NCBI RefSeq assembly: GCF_910592395.1
Contig: NC_088310.1
Coordinates: 10,983,501-11,047,500 of the forward strand
Length of the DNA: 64,000 nucleotides
DNA from: Lineus longissimus
Taxonomy: Eukaryota > Nemertea > Pilidiophora > Heteronemertea > Lineidae
Reading direction: 5' to 3'
Positions 32,501 to 39,079 of this stretch are shown here, piece after piece; position 1 is the stretch's first letter; every line of letters starts with the position of its first letter. A model generated the notes under the pieces. That model was not told where the DNA came from. It made no database searches and saw only the letters and a list, made by a program, of their open reading frames with translations. A program made the translations under genes and the position numbers.

Positions 32501-33398
32501 ATACATTGATTTTAACACTAAAAGACGTATGGATTCTAAGACTGATTTTGAGAAAGACTATTTTAAACTGATGAACAATGCGTTCTATGGAAAAACTTGT
32601 GAGAATGTAAGGAACAGGGTTGAAATTGAATTTGTATCGGACGGGGAGAGAGCCAGGAATGTAATGGCCAATCCCAGGTTTTCATCGATATGCGTATTTG
32701 ACGAACATAATGCTGCTATTAGCATGAGGAAAACATCAATGAAATTCAACAAACCAATCTACATAGGAGCTTCAGTACTTGAATTGTCTAAATTATTAAT
32801 GTATGAATTCTATTATGAAGTTCTTCAACCGTACTTTGGTGAGAAAAATATTGAACTACTGTATCTAGATACAGATTTCTTTGTACTTAACATTAATACT
32901 GATGACTTAACTAAAGACTTAAAGGAGTTGAGACACTATTTTGACTTCAGTAATTATCAAAAAGATCATACACTCTATGACACCAGTAAGAAGAAGGTAC
33001 CAGGCTACTTTAAGGATGAGCTAGGAGGAGTAGAGATGACTGAATTCATTGCCCTGAGAAGTAAGATGTACGCTTACAGGACCAAGACTATGTCTGGAGA
33101 GCAAGGCTCGACAAAAGATTACGATTCTAAGAAATTGAAGGGTATTGCCAAGAATGTGGTAAGGAGAAATATCTCATTTGATGACTATGTTGATTGTCTT
33201 GAAAAGAGTAGGTCATTTTACCACAAGATGAGACACTTAAGATCAGATAAACACCAAATCTATTTGGAAGAAGTTGACAAAAAAAGCCTCAGTCCTTTTG
33301 ATGACAAGAGGTTCATACTTGAAGATGGAATAAGCACCTTACCATTTGGAATGTATTATGAAGGCTACATAGATTACAGCGATTCAAACTTCGCTTGA
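29553..33398 (+). CDS. POLB: Protein-primed DNA polymerase B of Maverick
   Basis: 1281 aa from ATG 29553 (the frame is open a little further upstream from 29520). A C2H2 zinc finger (CTTCDKYI ... HRRTKGH) is at residues ~10-31 and an endonuclease-VII/HNH-like module (HCYYCNQ, KVKDHDHYCGRYRGAAH, NSCN) at ~541-575. 3'-5' exonuclease motifs: YADFEA (~420), HNLSNYDSHLF (~584), YLKTDVILLADLF (~730). Polymerase motifs: DANNLYGWSM (A, ~820), NNAFYGKTCENVRNR (B, ~1006), YLDTDFFV (C, ~1103) and SKMYAY (KxY, ~1164). Motif C has Phe where DTDS is usual; both catalytic Asp remain. The frame is intact despite seven double-hairpin repeats. It replicates the element with a protein primer. Confidence 0.95.
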   Translation: MTDKNQKILCTTCDKYISYNNMAIHRRTKGHLSKLNPDYVPIAQPRAPSLIPKTMDKKLAFEENELDGIKKVSGIEIVKQFGKPVVTISLKIDREAKQVYEYRDKLEEVLFQLNDYHHKISISVFAQFDRQGESVTHPIQSPMESIISRNQAIYAITNQLNYIKTQIEERYFQGSGLTLNKIESCNMTICSYKRCKGGHYTKLPFKTKAVINVESNDNKCFLWSLLAAKYLKENPETDFVLRAELESTLNITTDMLEMTSSREQSSKTTDIKIELCSQYGVQIKSFPVCIQKDIPKIESDNNLKINVFKLENEWAKSTCEAKLEPLYLSKNYDDDDVIDLLYFKDHFMYIRDINLFFRTLAHRVYLCRRCMNYFYRKSTLDKHKKKCGEHDYCKITLPPPNSKWSQIKFEKHSFKNRVPFVIYADFEAISEPCSSAEGNIPVVSVEPPMMKEPSSKKLFKQNASAVGVYVHSDYTHLYSSQYVSHRGADVVDVFCNWLIRMEEQFSNLLNCNFPLTMTDEDSSSALRTKSDWHKYQLETHCYYCNQPLGYDKVKDHDHYCGRYRGAAHNSCNLNEKKAMFVPVFFHNLSNYDSHLFIKELMNKLPKYKKLKILAKTSEEYISFQFGCFRFLDSYRFLQSSLDNITKSMLDDDFKITRQLFPNTTDFKLLRKKGSVPYSFYTSHESYNVTYLEKFFDELKNEMAPDSAYDEAKVIWDHFKIRNHGEFIDLYLKTDVILLADLFEKFRDVNLNYFQIDPCHCYSAPGLTWQAGLKYTGINLELLTDTNILLTFEKAIRGGISGVMGTRHVKADEHHKLLYVDANNLYGWSMMEPQPYGSFEMIDIDPLELCSQDKVLLGQGPESKARLNMNFISKEQIMAIPSDSEVGYFLEVDLEYPGNIKFKSRNFPFCPESLFIEDDELSPYQRELLGDDKRSNVEKLILTQKDKTNYIVHYRMLQFYLKHGMVLKRVHSVISFKQSKWLAPYIDFNTKRRMDSKTDFEKDYFKLMNNAFYGKTCENVRNRVEIEFVSDGERARNVMANPRFSSICVFDEHNAAISMRKTSMKFNKPIYIGASVLELSKLLMYEFYYEVLQPYFGEKNIELLYLDTDFFVLNINTDDLTKDLKELRHYFDFSNYQKDHTLYDTSKKKVPGYFKDELGGVEMTEFIALRSKMYAYRTKTMSGEQGSTKDYDSKKLKGIAKNVVRRNISFDDYVDCLEKSRSFYHKMRHLRSDKHQIYLEEVDKKSLSPFDDKRFILEDGISTLPFGMYYEGYIDYSDSNFA
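30263..30396. repeat. Three double-hairpin repeats in POLB N-terminal region
   Basis: Units at 30263 (forward), 30325 (forward; TGAC-TTC-GTCA, CGA, GAAC-AGA-GTTC, both stems compensated) and 30372 (reverse; last stem GTAC/GTAC). All read in frame. The 30325 unit, in the frame where TGA would stop, has CGA as spacer. Confidence 0.9.
31118..31142 (-). repeat. Double-hairpin repeat in POLB
   Basis: GAGC-TCT-GCTC, TCA, GGAC-GAA-GTCC; read as SSALRTKSD just before the endonuclease-VII-like module. Confidence 0.9.
32091..32145. repeat. Two double-hairpin repeats in POLB, 30 bp spacing
   Basis: Reverse unit at 32091 and forward unit at 32121 (GGAC-AAG-GTCC, CGA, GAGC-AAA-GCTC), separated by tacta. 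In frame, shortly after polymerase motif A. Confidence 0.9.
33085..33109 (+). repeat. Double-hairpin repeat in POLB C-terminal region
   Basis: AGAC-TAT-GTCT, GGA, GAGC-AAG-GCTC. Read in the frame in which the usual TGA spacer would be a stop; the spacer is GGA. Confidence 0.8.
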
Positions 33399-33619
33399 GT
33401 ACGACTACGTCCTGAGAGCATAGCTCGAGTCGAGCTTTGCTCTCTGGACCTTGTCCTAGTCGGACTACGTCCAGAGAACAAAGTTCGATTAAACTAATGA
33501 ATAGGGTGGTGCTGATGGTAGTGTTACTTGGTGAAATTCATCCCTAACACCGAAGTCATGATAATAGTGATAGTGATACACCACATTAGGATTAGGACGT
33601 AGTCCGGGTCCTGTTTGAT
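33399..33619. other. Convergent intergenic region with three double-hairpin repeats
   Basis: Lies between the stops of POLB (+) and the ApoL-like gene (-). Holds full repeats at 33402, 33432 and 33462 in alternating orientation and a single hairpin at 33595-33605 (GGAC-GTA-GTCC). Stacked short hairpins between convergent genes could act in 3' end formation; untested. Confidence 0.6.
33402..33486. repeat. Cluster of three double-hairpin repeats downstream of POLB
   Basis: Units at 33402 (forward), 33432 (reverse) and 33462 (forward), exactly 30 bp apart, with 5-nt joints gagtc and tagtc. Non-coding. The first unit has one unpaired base (CGAC/GTCC). Confidence 0.9.
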
Positions 33620-34279
33620 TTACTGAACTTTTAGTTTTTCTAGCATCTCTGTCTGTGCTAGTTTTTTTCCTTCTTCTAAAAAAGTCTTCTTTAAAGACTC
33701 TACATCAACAGCTGAACTTGCCTCCCTTTGTTTTTTCCTAATGGCATTTTTCATCGAAATGTATTTCTCCTTCTCCTTGAGAATCAAAGTAAACTCATCT
33801 GTAGATATGTGAGAATCGGTTAAGGCTTTACTAACCAAATCATTGATTGTGTTCAGTTTTGAAATTGCCAACATTCTGATATTCTCATGCTTTTCAATTT
33901 TCCTTAGAATATTCTTTTTCTCCCAGCCTAAGGCTGATGAAATAATGGCACTACCTATTGTTACGCCACCCAAAGCTAAGCCTATCGGTGCCGTGATGAC
34001 ACCAGCTAGAGCGGAAACACCAACAGATCCGGCTGCTACGCTAGTTAAATTAAGGAAATGGCTAATGCCAGTAATTACGCTAAATGCTTTTTTGTACTTT
34101 GAAAATATCTTTCTTCTAAATTCAATCTCGCTTTCTAAGAAACTCTTAACCTCACATATTTGTTGTAGTCTGAAAGCCTGAGGGTTACTTTCTGTATGCT
34201 TTTCAGACCTTTCATAGTTCAAATGACTTTCAGAGTTTAAATTACTTAAATCTGGATAAACCTTATTGTCTCCATCCAT
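33620..34279 (-). CDS. Apolipoprotein-L-like membrane protein of Maverick
   Basis: 219 aa, ATG preceded by AATTAA (TAAATG context). The central glycine-rich hydrophobic hairpin (LTSVAAGSVGVSALAGVITA followed by PIGLALGGVTIGSAIISSAL, residues ~80-120) is flanked by amphipathic charged helices. This is the build of ApoL-type pore/membrane-active proteins that recur in invertebrate genomes. In a Maverick it could help membrane passage or disruption; that is inference. No repeat insertions and no breaks. Confidence 0.65.
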   Translation of the reverse strand: MDGDNKVYPDLSNLNSESHLNYERSEKHTESNPQAFRLQQICEVKSFLESEIEFRRKIFSKYKKAFSVITGISHFLNLTSVAAGSVGVSALAGVITAPIGLALGGVTIGSAIISSALGWEKKNILRKIEKHENIRMLAISKLNTINDLVSKALTDSHISTDEFTLILKEKEKYISMKNAIRKKQREASSAVDVESLKKTFLEEGKKLAQTEMLEKLKVQ

Positions 34280-34283
34280 TTAA

Positions 34284-34553
34284 TTAGTGGGAATAACTAG
34301 AATCAGTTGTTCTGTCATTTCTAGTGTTTAGTGTTGATCCTGCAGACACTACAGGTTTTTGAAGTACATTAAATTTTAAAGGTTTTTCTGACCCAACAGG
34401 TTTTTCTGTCCCAGCAGGCACAGCAGGTTTTAAAGGTTTTTCGGGACCAGGCTCCAACTTTGACTCTACTTCTGCCTCTAATTCTCTATGAAATCGTTCT
34501 AATCTTTCTTTCCAATTACGTGGTCGTTTTGTGTAACCCCAAGTTCTATTCAT
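34284..34553 (-). CDS. Maverick small basic/proline-rich protein
   Basis: 89 aa, starting 4 bp upstream of the next gene's stop side and using the TAAATG context (CTTAATTAAATG). The N-terminus is Arg/Trp-rich with an amphipathic helix (ERLERFHRELEAEVESKL); then come short repeats of the type EKPLK/EKPVG. Function unknown. Its size and composition suggest a virion accessory or DNA-condensing protein. Confidence 0.55.
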   Translation of the reverse strand: MNRTWGYTKRPRNWKERLERFHRELEAEVESKLEPGPEKPLKPAVPAGTEKPVGSEKPLKFNVLQKPVVSAGSTLNTRNDRTTDSSYSH

Positions 34554-34572
34554 TTAATTAAGTAAAATAAAA

Positions 34573-35559
34573 TCAATTCACTGCAAAGAGTAAATTTCTT
34601 TCAAGTCTATTATTCAACTTAATCATCTCGTTTATGATTTCTGTCTGACTACATATGTTAATGTTCTGGTTCATTCTCATGTTATTATTTAAATTCGATA
34701 ATCTATCAAGCAGAATCATATTTTCATCACGAAGATAATCCCCGAAATGCTGTGATATCACTATTTTCCAATTTGGTATTACATCCTGGTCTCGAAAAAC
34801 AAACCAGTTTTCACTTCTCATTTTTACCATGAAATCCATTGACCTATCCAATTGATCCTTAAATAGTGTGTAGTCTACTTTAGCACTCTTCTGTCTGTTT
34901 TGTGTTTTAGACATTGGTCTAATGTTAAACCAAGCAAAGCACAGTTCAGGTTTATCTTTGAATTCCTTGATTGGTAAGACATGATCCAACTCTTCTTCTA
35001 CTATTCGAACTCTGTTCTCGGGACTTTGTCCTATTGGAGATAGACTCCTCTGGTACTCTAACCACTGTGAGAAGAAACTGTCTGTACATCCTAGATTGAA
35101 TGATGAATTACCGGTCGGACTTCGTCCTGAGAGCAGAGCTCGATTACACTCTCCCTTAGAAATGCGGTTTAGACCAACTCTAATTTTGTGTCTGTCTCTA
35201 TTACCATTTTGGTCAAGGTAATCCTTTTTGTAATATGAATTAAAACATGATCTACAGTTACCTCTATTTCCGTCTTTACCAAATTCACCATCACTTAGTA
35301 ATTTATTTTCATAACATTTATTACATCCCTTGATTTTACTTGAACCACATTCTTTACAGTAATCAAGTAGTTTATTACGCCTGTTCTTTTCAAAATTAAT
35401 TTCAGGTTTCTTTTCACAGCACTTAACACAATAAATTGTAGGTCCTGAAATTACTGGTTGTTGCTGATACATAGGTTGCTGCTGAAACATAGGTTGCTGC
35501 TGATACATAGGTTGTTGCTGATACACATTGACAGTAGCATTAAATATTGCTCCATCCAT
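34573..35559 (-). CDS. Maverick HNH-type nuclease with Gln-rich N-terminus
   Basis: 328 aa. It begins with a tandem (QQQPMY) repeat, then has Cys-rich zinc-binding motifs (YCVKCCEKK, CKECGSS, CNKCYENK, CRSCF). The C-terminal half has an HNH core: ELDHVLPIKEF, then CFAWFNIRPMSKTQNRQKS, matching the D-H ... N ... N-K pattern. Such nucleases may help element processing or exclusion; the exact role is unknown. Two double-hairpin repeats lie in frame at 35007-35031 and 35117-35141; both fall between the Cys-rich half and the HNH core, so they may lengthen a linker. Confidence 0.75.
   Translation of the reverse strand: MDGAIFNATVNVYQQQPMYQQQPMFQQQPMYQQQPVISGPTIYCVKCCEKKPEINFEKNRRNKLLDYCKECGSSKIKGCNKCYENKLLSDGEFGKDGNRGNCRSCFNSYYKKDYLDQNGNRDRHKIRVGLNRISKGECNRALLSGRSPTGNSSFNLGCTDSFFSQWLEYQRSLSPIGQSPENRVRIVEEELDHVLPIKEFKDKPELCFAWFNIRPMSKTQNRQKSAKVDYTLFKDQLDRSMDFMVKMRSENWFVFRDQDVIPNWKIVISQHFGDYLRDENMILLDRLSNLNNNMRMNQNINICSQTEIINEMIKLNNRLERNLLFAVN
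35007..35031 (-). repeat. Double-hairpin repeat in the HNH gene
   Basis: GAAC-TCT-GTTC, TCG, GGAC-TTT-GTCC on the plus strand; in frame in the minus-strand gene as GQSPENRV. Confidence 0.85.
35117..35141 (+). repeat. Double-hairpin repeat in the HNH gene
   Basis: GGAC-TTC-GTCC, TGA, GAGC-AGA-GCTC on the plus strand; read from the minus strand as RALLSGRSP. Confidence 0.85.
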
Positions 35560-35646
35560 TTCTTTCTTTATTTAGTAGGACTTTTTTTTTTAAATTACGT
35601 TTTTCGAACTTGTTCTTGTGACTTAAGTCACTTTAGAGACTTTATT

Positions 35647-36799
35647 TCATTTCAATGATTTGATATCAGAAACTGGTAACCATTCATTGAACTTATCACT
35701 GTAACACTTCCACTTCACTAATCCGTATTTCTTGCCTTTACTGGTCTTGTACCTTAGGATTTTCTCGATCTTGTACTCTAGCTGGTCAGGATTAGGAACA
35801 TAGCTCAATTCCTCTTCATAGAAATATCCTTGAATTTCTTCTTTGTGGTAATCCTCAAGCTGGTAGACGATAGGGTGAGTAAAGATGATATGTTTGATTT
35901 GGAACACCTCCTCAGTGTAGTTGGGCATGTAACCTTTACCGAAAATGGACTTGTACTTTGAAATTCTTACACTGTCACCTACTTTGTACTTTGGATCACC
36001 AAATGTCTCTTTGAGGTGAAGACCGTAAATATTGTACCACACTGTTCCTTCGTTTTCCATCTTTCTGGCGTCTACAGGTTTCATACCTATTGATGAGTGA
36101 AATGTGTTATTGTAGCCGCTGACCAGGTCATCCAGAACGTCAATCCACTTGTCAGTCTCCTTAGCGGTGAAATAACGCCACATTTTTTTCTTTAAGGGTT
36201 CTATTGAATCTCTCTACTACTGCTGCCTTCTTATCAGATTTTGTGGAGAACCATTCTATGTCATTTTCTGTTAAGAGTTCCTTGAAGTGTTTGTTGTAAA
36301 ATTCTTTACCGTCATCAAACTGGATTTTCGTTGGTTTTGCTTCCTCAAATATCACTTTAAATGCATCTCTGATTTCTTCTCCCCTCTTACTCTTAACTGC
36401 TAGAGCCCAAGAAAAACGACTAAATAGATCTATGACTGTTAAAATGAATCTGAAACCCTTATTCTGTTTCTCAAATTTTTGCATGTCCACCAGATCTGCT
36501 TGCCATTGTTGATCGATGTACGATACCATTGTCTTCCTGAAGGTGAATTTCTTAATGGCCGGTTTGTGTAGTTGGTGAGTTGGTAGTGTTTCTAGAAATT
36601 CTTTCACTTCTTTTTGTTTAATAAGTTTTCCTGAGCGGGACTTTGTCCCTAACAACGAAGTTGTGCTCTGCTCTCGTGACGAAGTCATATCTTCCTTGAC
36701 CTGTTTCCAGATTTTACTCAAAGAACTGTAAGCCACGGGACTCTCGGGGTTGTAGTACAAATCCCTTAGATACTGCTGTTTGTCATCCTTTACATTCAT
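35647..36799 (-). CDS. INT: Maverick rve integrase with chromodomain (one frameshift)
   Basis: Frame 1 (36799 to about 36180) carries an N-terminal region, then the catalytic core with QWQADLVDMQ, IQFDDGKEFYN and VVERFNRT supplying the D, D and E. Frame 2 (about 36183 to 35647) continues the core C-terminus, an SH3-like segment, and a chromodomain (KIEKILRYKTSKGKKYGLVK, then CYSDKFNEWLPVSDI) that may target modified histones. The break falls at a run of seven A residues (minus strand) at about 36183-36189, so it may be a real mutation or a sequencing slip. Two double-hairpin repeats (36638-36687) are in frame before the core. Start ATG is 4 bp from the divergent ATPase start. Confidence 0.9.
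36638..36687. repeat. Two diverged double-hairpin repeats in the integrase gene
   Basis: GGAC-TTT-GTCC then CAAC-GAA-GTTG (a further paired stem variant), followed by GTGC-TCT-GCTC (one mismatch), TCG, TGAC-GAA-GTCA. On the gene's strand the last unit is in the TGA-sensitive frame and has CGA as spacer. Confidence 0.75.
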
Positions 36800-36806
36800 T
36801 TAAATG
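36797..36806. promoter_or_regulatory. Shared divergent start region of integrase and ATPase
   Basis: The two start codons, CAT at 36797-36799 (-) and ATG at 36804-36806 (+), are 4 bp apart, inside the palindrome ATTTAAAT. Each gene therefore has a TAAATG-type start. A bidirectional promoter must overlap coding sequence. Confidence 0.7.
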
Positions 36807-37424
36807 AGTGAAGTATTTATTTACGAGCCACACAATATGTTAATTTCTGGTGTTACCAATTGTGGTAAGACATATTTTGCCCTTGACCTCTTAGAAAAGG
36901 AGTATCGGCACAAGTTCCAGAACATAGTCATTTTCTGTCCAACATATTTCAACAATAAGACATATGAAAGGAAATGGATTTACCAAGACAAGAACGTCTA
37001 CATAGTTAATCCCGAAGCTGTGGCCAGTAATTTGGACCTTGTGCTTCAGTTTGCTACTCTGACCTTTGCTGGTTCTAACACATTATTCCTCATTGATGAC
37101 TGTGCTAATTTGAGAGACACAAAAAAGAAGGTGTCCGAGTTATGTAATCTTGCCTTTTCCGGCAGGCACTACAATCTCACTGTTTGGTTACTAGTTCAGA
37201 AGTACAATTCAGTTGTCAAGGACTACAGAGAGAACATAAGAATTTTAGTATTATTTTTTAATAAGGATGAATCAGCCATGAAAGATGCCTTAGAAGAAAA
37301 CAGTGTTATTCCTAAGGAGAAAAGACAGTACTACATAGAAGAACTTAAGATGAAAAAAGGATCAAAACTGATCATTAGACTACAACATCCATTTGGATTT
37401 ACTCTTTCACATCAAAAATCTTAG
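36804..37424 (+). CDS. ATP: A32/FtsK-HerA-type genome packaging ATPase
   Basis: 206 aa. The Walker A motif is a variant, SGVTNCGKTYFAL (residues ~15-27), and Walker B is TLFLIDDCA (~95-103). Then come FSGRHYNLTVWLLVQKYN, a sensor-like region, and a short C-terminus. Size and motif order match the packaging ATPase of Polintons, virophages and adenovirus-like viruses, which pumps DNA into preformed capsids. Frame intact, no repeat insertion inside. It is the only plus-strand gene among the right-hand cluster. Confidence 0.9.
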   Translation: MSEVFIYEPHNMLISGVTNCGKTYFALDLLEKEYRHKFQNIVIFCPTYFNNKTYERKWIYQDKNVYIVNPEAVASNLDLVLQFATLTFAGSNTLFLIDDCANLRDTKKKVSELCNLAFSGRHYNLTVWLLVQKYNSVVKDYRENIRILVLFFNKDESAMKDALEENSVIPKEKRQYYIEELKMKKGSKLIIRLQHPFGFTLSHQKS

Positions 37425-37438
37425 TCCCGCTTCTGATC

Positions 37439-37482
37439 GAGCTATGCTCTCAGGACTGTGTCCGATCATCAGGACTGTGTCC
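37439..37482. repeat. Double-hairpin repeat plus duplicated half between convergent genes
   Basis: GAGC-TAT-GCTC, TCA, GGAC-TGT-GTCC at 37439-37463; the second hairpin is repeated at 37472-37482 within a 'gatcatcaggactgtgtcc' duplication. Lies just after the ATPase stop. Confidence 0.85.
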
Positions 37483-37927
37483 GATCAGTGGTCTTAGTCT
37501 TTCTAACCCTAGTAAAATAATAAATTATTAACCCTAAACCACTAAGTCCTAGGATAATCCATAGGTACTCGTATTTCTTCATTTCATCACTAGGTTGGTA
37601 GTAATCACTTAATTGTGGTCGCTGAGGTAGTACAATAGTTCTTTCTGGATGTAAATGATTGTAAACAGTAAGTGCTGAATCAGTATTGTTAAAATCAATA
37701 GAAGCGTCTCTTTCTCTCTTTAATTCAAGATTAACGAAGTCAATGGTACTTTTCCTATGCTCCTCCCATTCGGTTGAAGCTTTTTGTAATTGCTCCTGAG
37801 CCAAATCATGTCTTTTCACTTCAGTCTCATAGCCATTCTTGTCCAGTTTTTTAAAAAGCTAACCGGATCCAGTGAATGCTAATCCATTGATTATTGCAGA
37901 TCCAAATAACATGCCAATGCCAGCCAT
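37469..37927 (-). pseudogene. Maverick membrane/coiled-coil protein interrupted by a stop codon
   Basis: The frame from ATG 37927 (context AATTAAATG) starts with a Gly/Ala-rich hydrophobic N-terminus (MAGIGMLFGSAIINGLAF), meets TAG at 37861-37859, and continues in the same frame as a charged coiled coil (KRHDLAQEQLQKASTEWEEH). It ends with a transmembrane helix (LWIILGLSGLGLIIYYF) and a basic tail; 153 codons in all. The MAGIGMLFG-type start recurs in small Polinton proteins, as I recall. The stop is probably a point mutation; a suppressed stop or sequence error is possible. Confidence 0.65.
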
Positions 37928-37971
37928 TTAATTCCAGTGAAAATGTTAATTCCAGTGAATTTAATGATGTG

Positions 37972-38706
37972 TTAATACCAATTGGTACTGTACATTATGA
38001 CCATTAAGATCGATGATGTCACCTTTTCATCAGTTAAACGAATATTCAGCTTATTGAATCTTGGTTTACAGGGAATTGCTATTGGTTTCTCAAATGTGTA
38101 TGCTATTAAATCCCCAAAATTAGCTTCCTTTATTGGTCTTGTGGTTAGCACATCAGATGCTTCACCATTACTTAATACACTATTAGATTCGATTATGTCA
38201 CAGTGAAAAACAAAATGGTTAATTGGTCTAAAATTGATGGGTTTCTCGCTTACAACATCATCCTTACTTTTATTGTCTAAAGGATAAGGCCATTCTGATT
38301 TCATGCCAAATAATTCATTACTTTTACCAAGAAAATAGATCTGATAATGCGCCTCATTTTTTCTCTTTAGGAAGTGTAAGATGGCCTTACCTGTTGGTTC
38401 TTCAAGGTCAAATCTGACAGCACCTCTACTCATACTATTTTCTTTCAACTTATCCGCAAATACTTTTGAAAAGCTCTGTAGGTCATAGAGACCATCTGGT
38501 AGCGTAATCTCTGCCACATCAAACCCCTTAACTTTGATTCGGTTATTCTCCCTGGCTGCACTTATGTTGTAGAATGTACAAGGTATTACTGCAAAAGTTA
38601 AAGTGATGCTACATGCATCCTGAATTTCAGTCTTGAGATTGACTGTTAAATCACTTGAACTCTGATCTGGATAGTCACTTGAATCTATGTTCATTACAGT
38701 AATCAT
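37972..38706 (-). CDS. Maverick minor capsid protein (penton)
   Basis: 244 aa, ATG in AAATAAATG context. The layout is that of the Polinton/adintovirus penton base: N-terminal MNIDSSDYPDQSSSDLTVNL, a strand-rich middle with TFYNISAARENN and LPDGLYDLQSFSKVFADKL, and closing strands LNIRLTDEKVTSSILMVIMY. It is predicted to form single jelly-roll pentamers at capsid vertices together with the double jelly-roll major capsid protein encoded just to the right. Frame intact, no double-hairpin repeat inside. Confidence 0.8.
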   Translation of the reverse strand: MITVMNIDSSDYPDQSSSDLTVNLKTEIQDACSITLTFAVIPCTFYNISAARENNRIKVKGFDVAEITLPDGLYDLQSFSKVFADKLKENSMSRGAVRFDLEEPTGKAILHFLKRKNEAHYQIYFLGKSNELFGMKSEWPYPLDNKSKDDVVSEKPINFRPINHFVFHCDIIESNSVLSNGEASDVLTTRPIKEANFGDLIAYTFEKPIAIPCKPRFNKLNIRLTDEKVTSSILMVIMYSTNWY

Positions 38707-38763
38707 TTATTTAAGTAAATTTTCGTTTTCAAATTTACCTTTTATCAAATAAGTAAATTATTC

Positions 38764-39000
38764 TTACTTCATAATATTTCTGGGTAGGATTCCTTGATCG
38801 TAAAGGTACTCTAATGTTCCATTACTAATAGCTACAGTTCCACCCAGTTTAAGAATTTCCTCTATGTTGGCCTGACTTGGGGGACCAATATTGATTCTCA
38901 AGAACCTTTTCAGTAACATAGAGTAACCAATTGTTGTTGATGCCAACAGTAAACTTTGATACAGTGTATTTATGATATCTTTCTTTCCTGGTGTATCCAT
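38764..39000 (-). CDS. Maverick small conserved-type membrane protein
   Basis: 78 aa, ATG in AATTAAATG context. It has a short polar start, a helix (IINTLYQSLLLASTTIGYSM) that may lie in a membrane, a KRFLRINIGPP turn, and a second hydrophobic stretch (LKLGGTVAISNGTLEYL). Small two-helix proteins of this look sit between the capsid genes in many Polintons, in my recollection. Its function is unknown. Confidence 0.6.
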   Translation of the reverse strand: MDTPGKKDIINTLYQSLLLASTTIGYSMLLKRFLRINIGPPSQANIEEILKLGGTVAISNGTLEYLYDQGILPRNIMK

Positions 39001-39079
39001 TTAATTACTTAGAAAATCACTAGTAAAACTCATTTATCTAGTATTCAGTGCTGGAGCCAACTTTTGTTCTTGCAGCACC

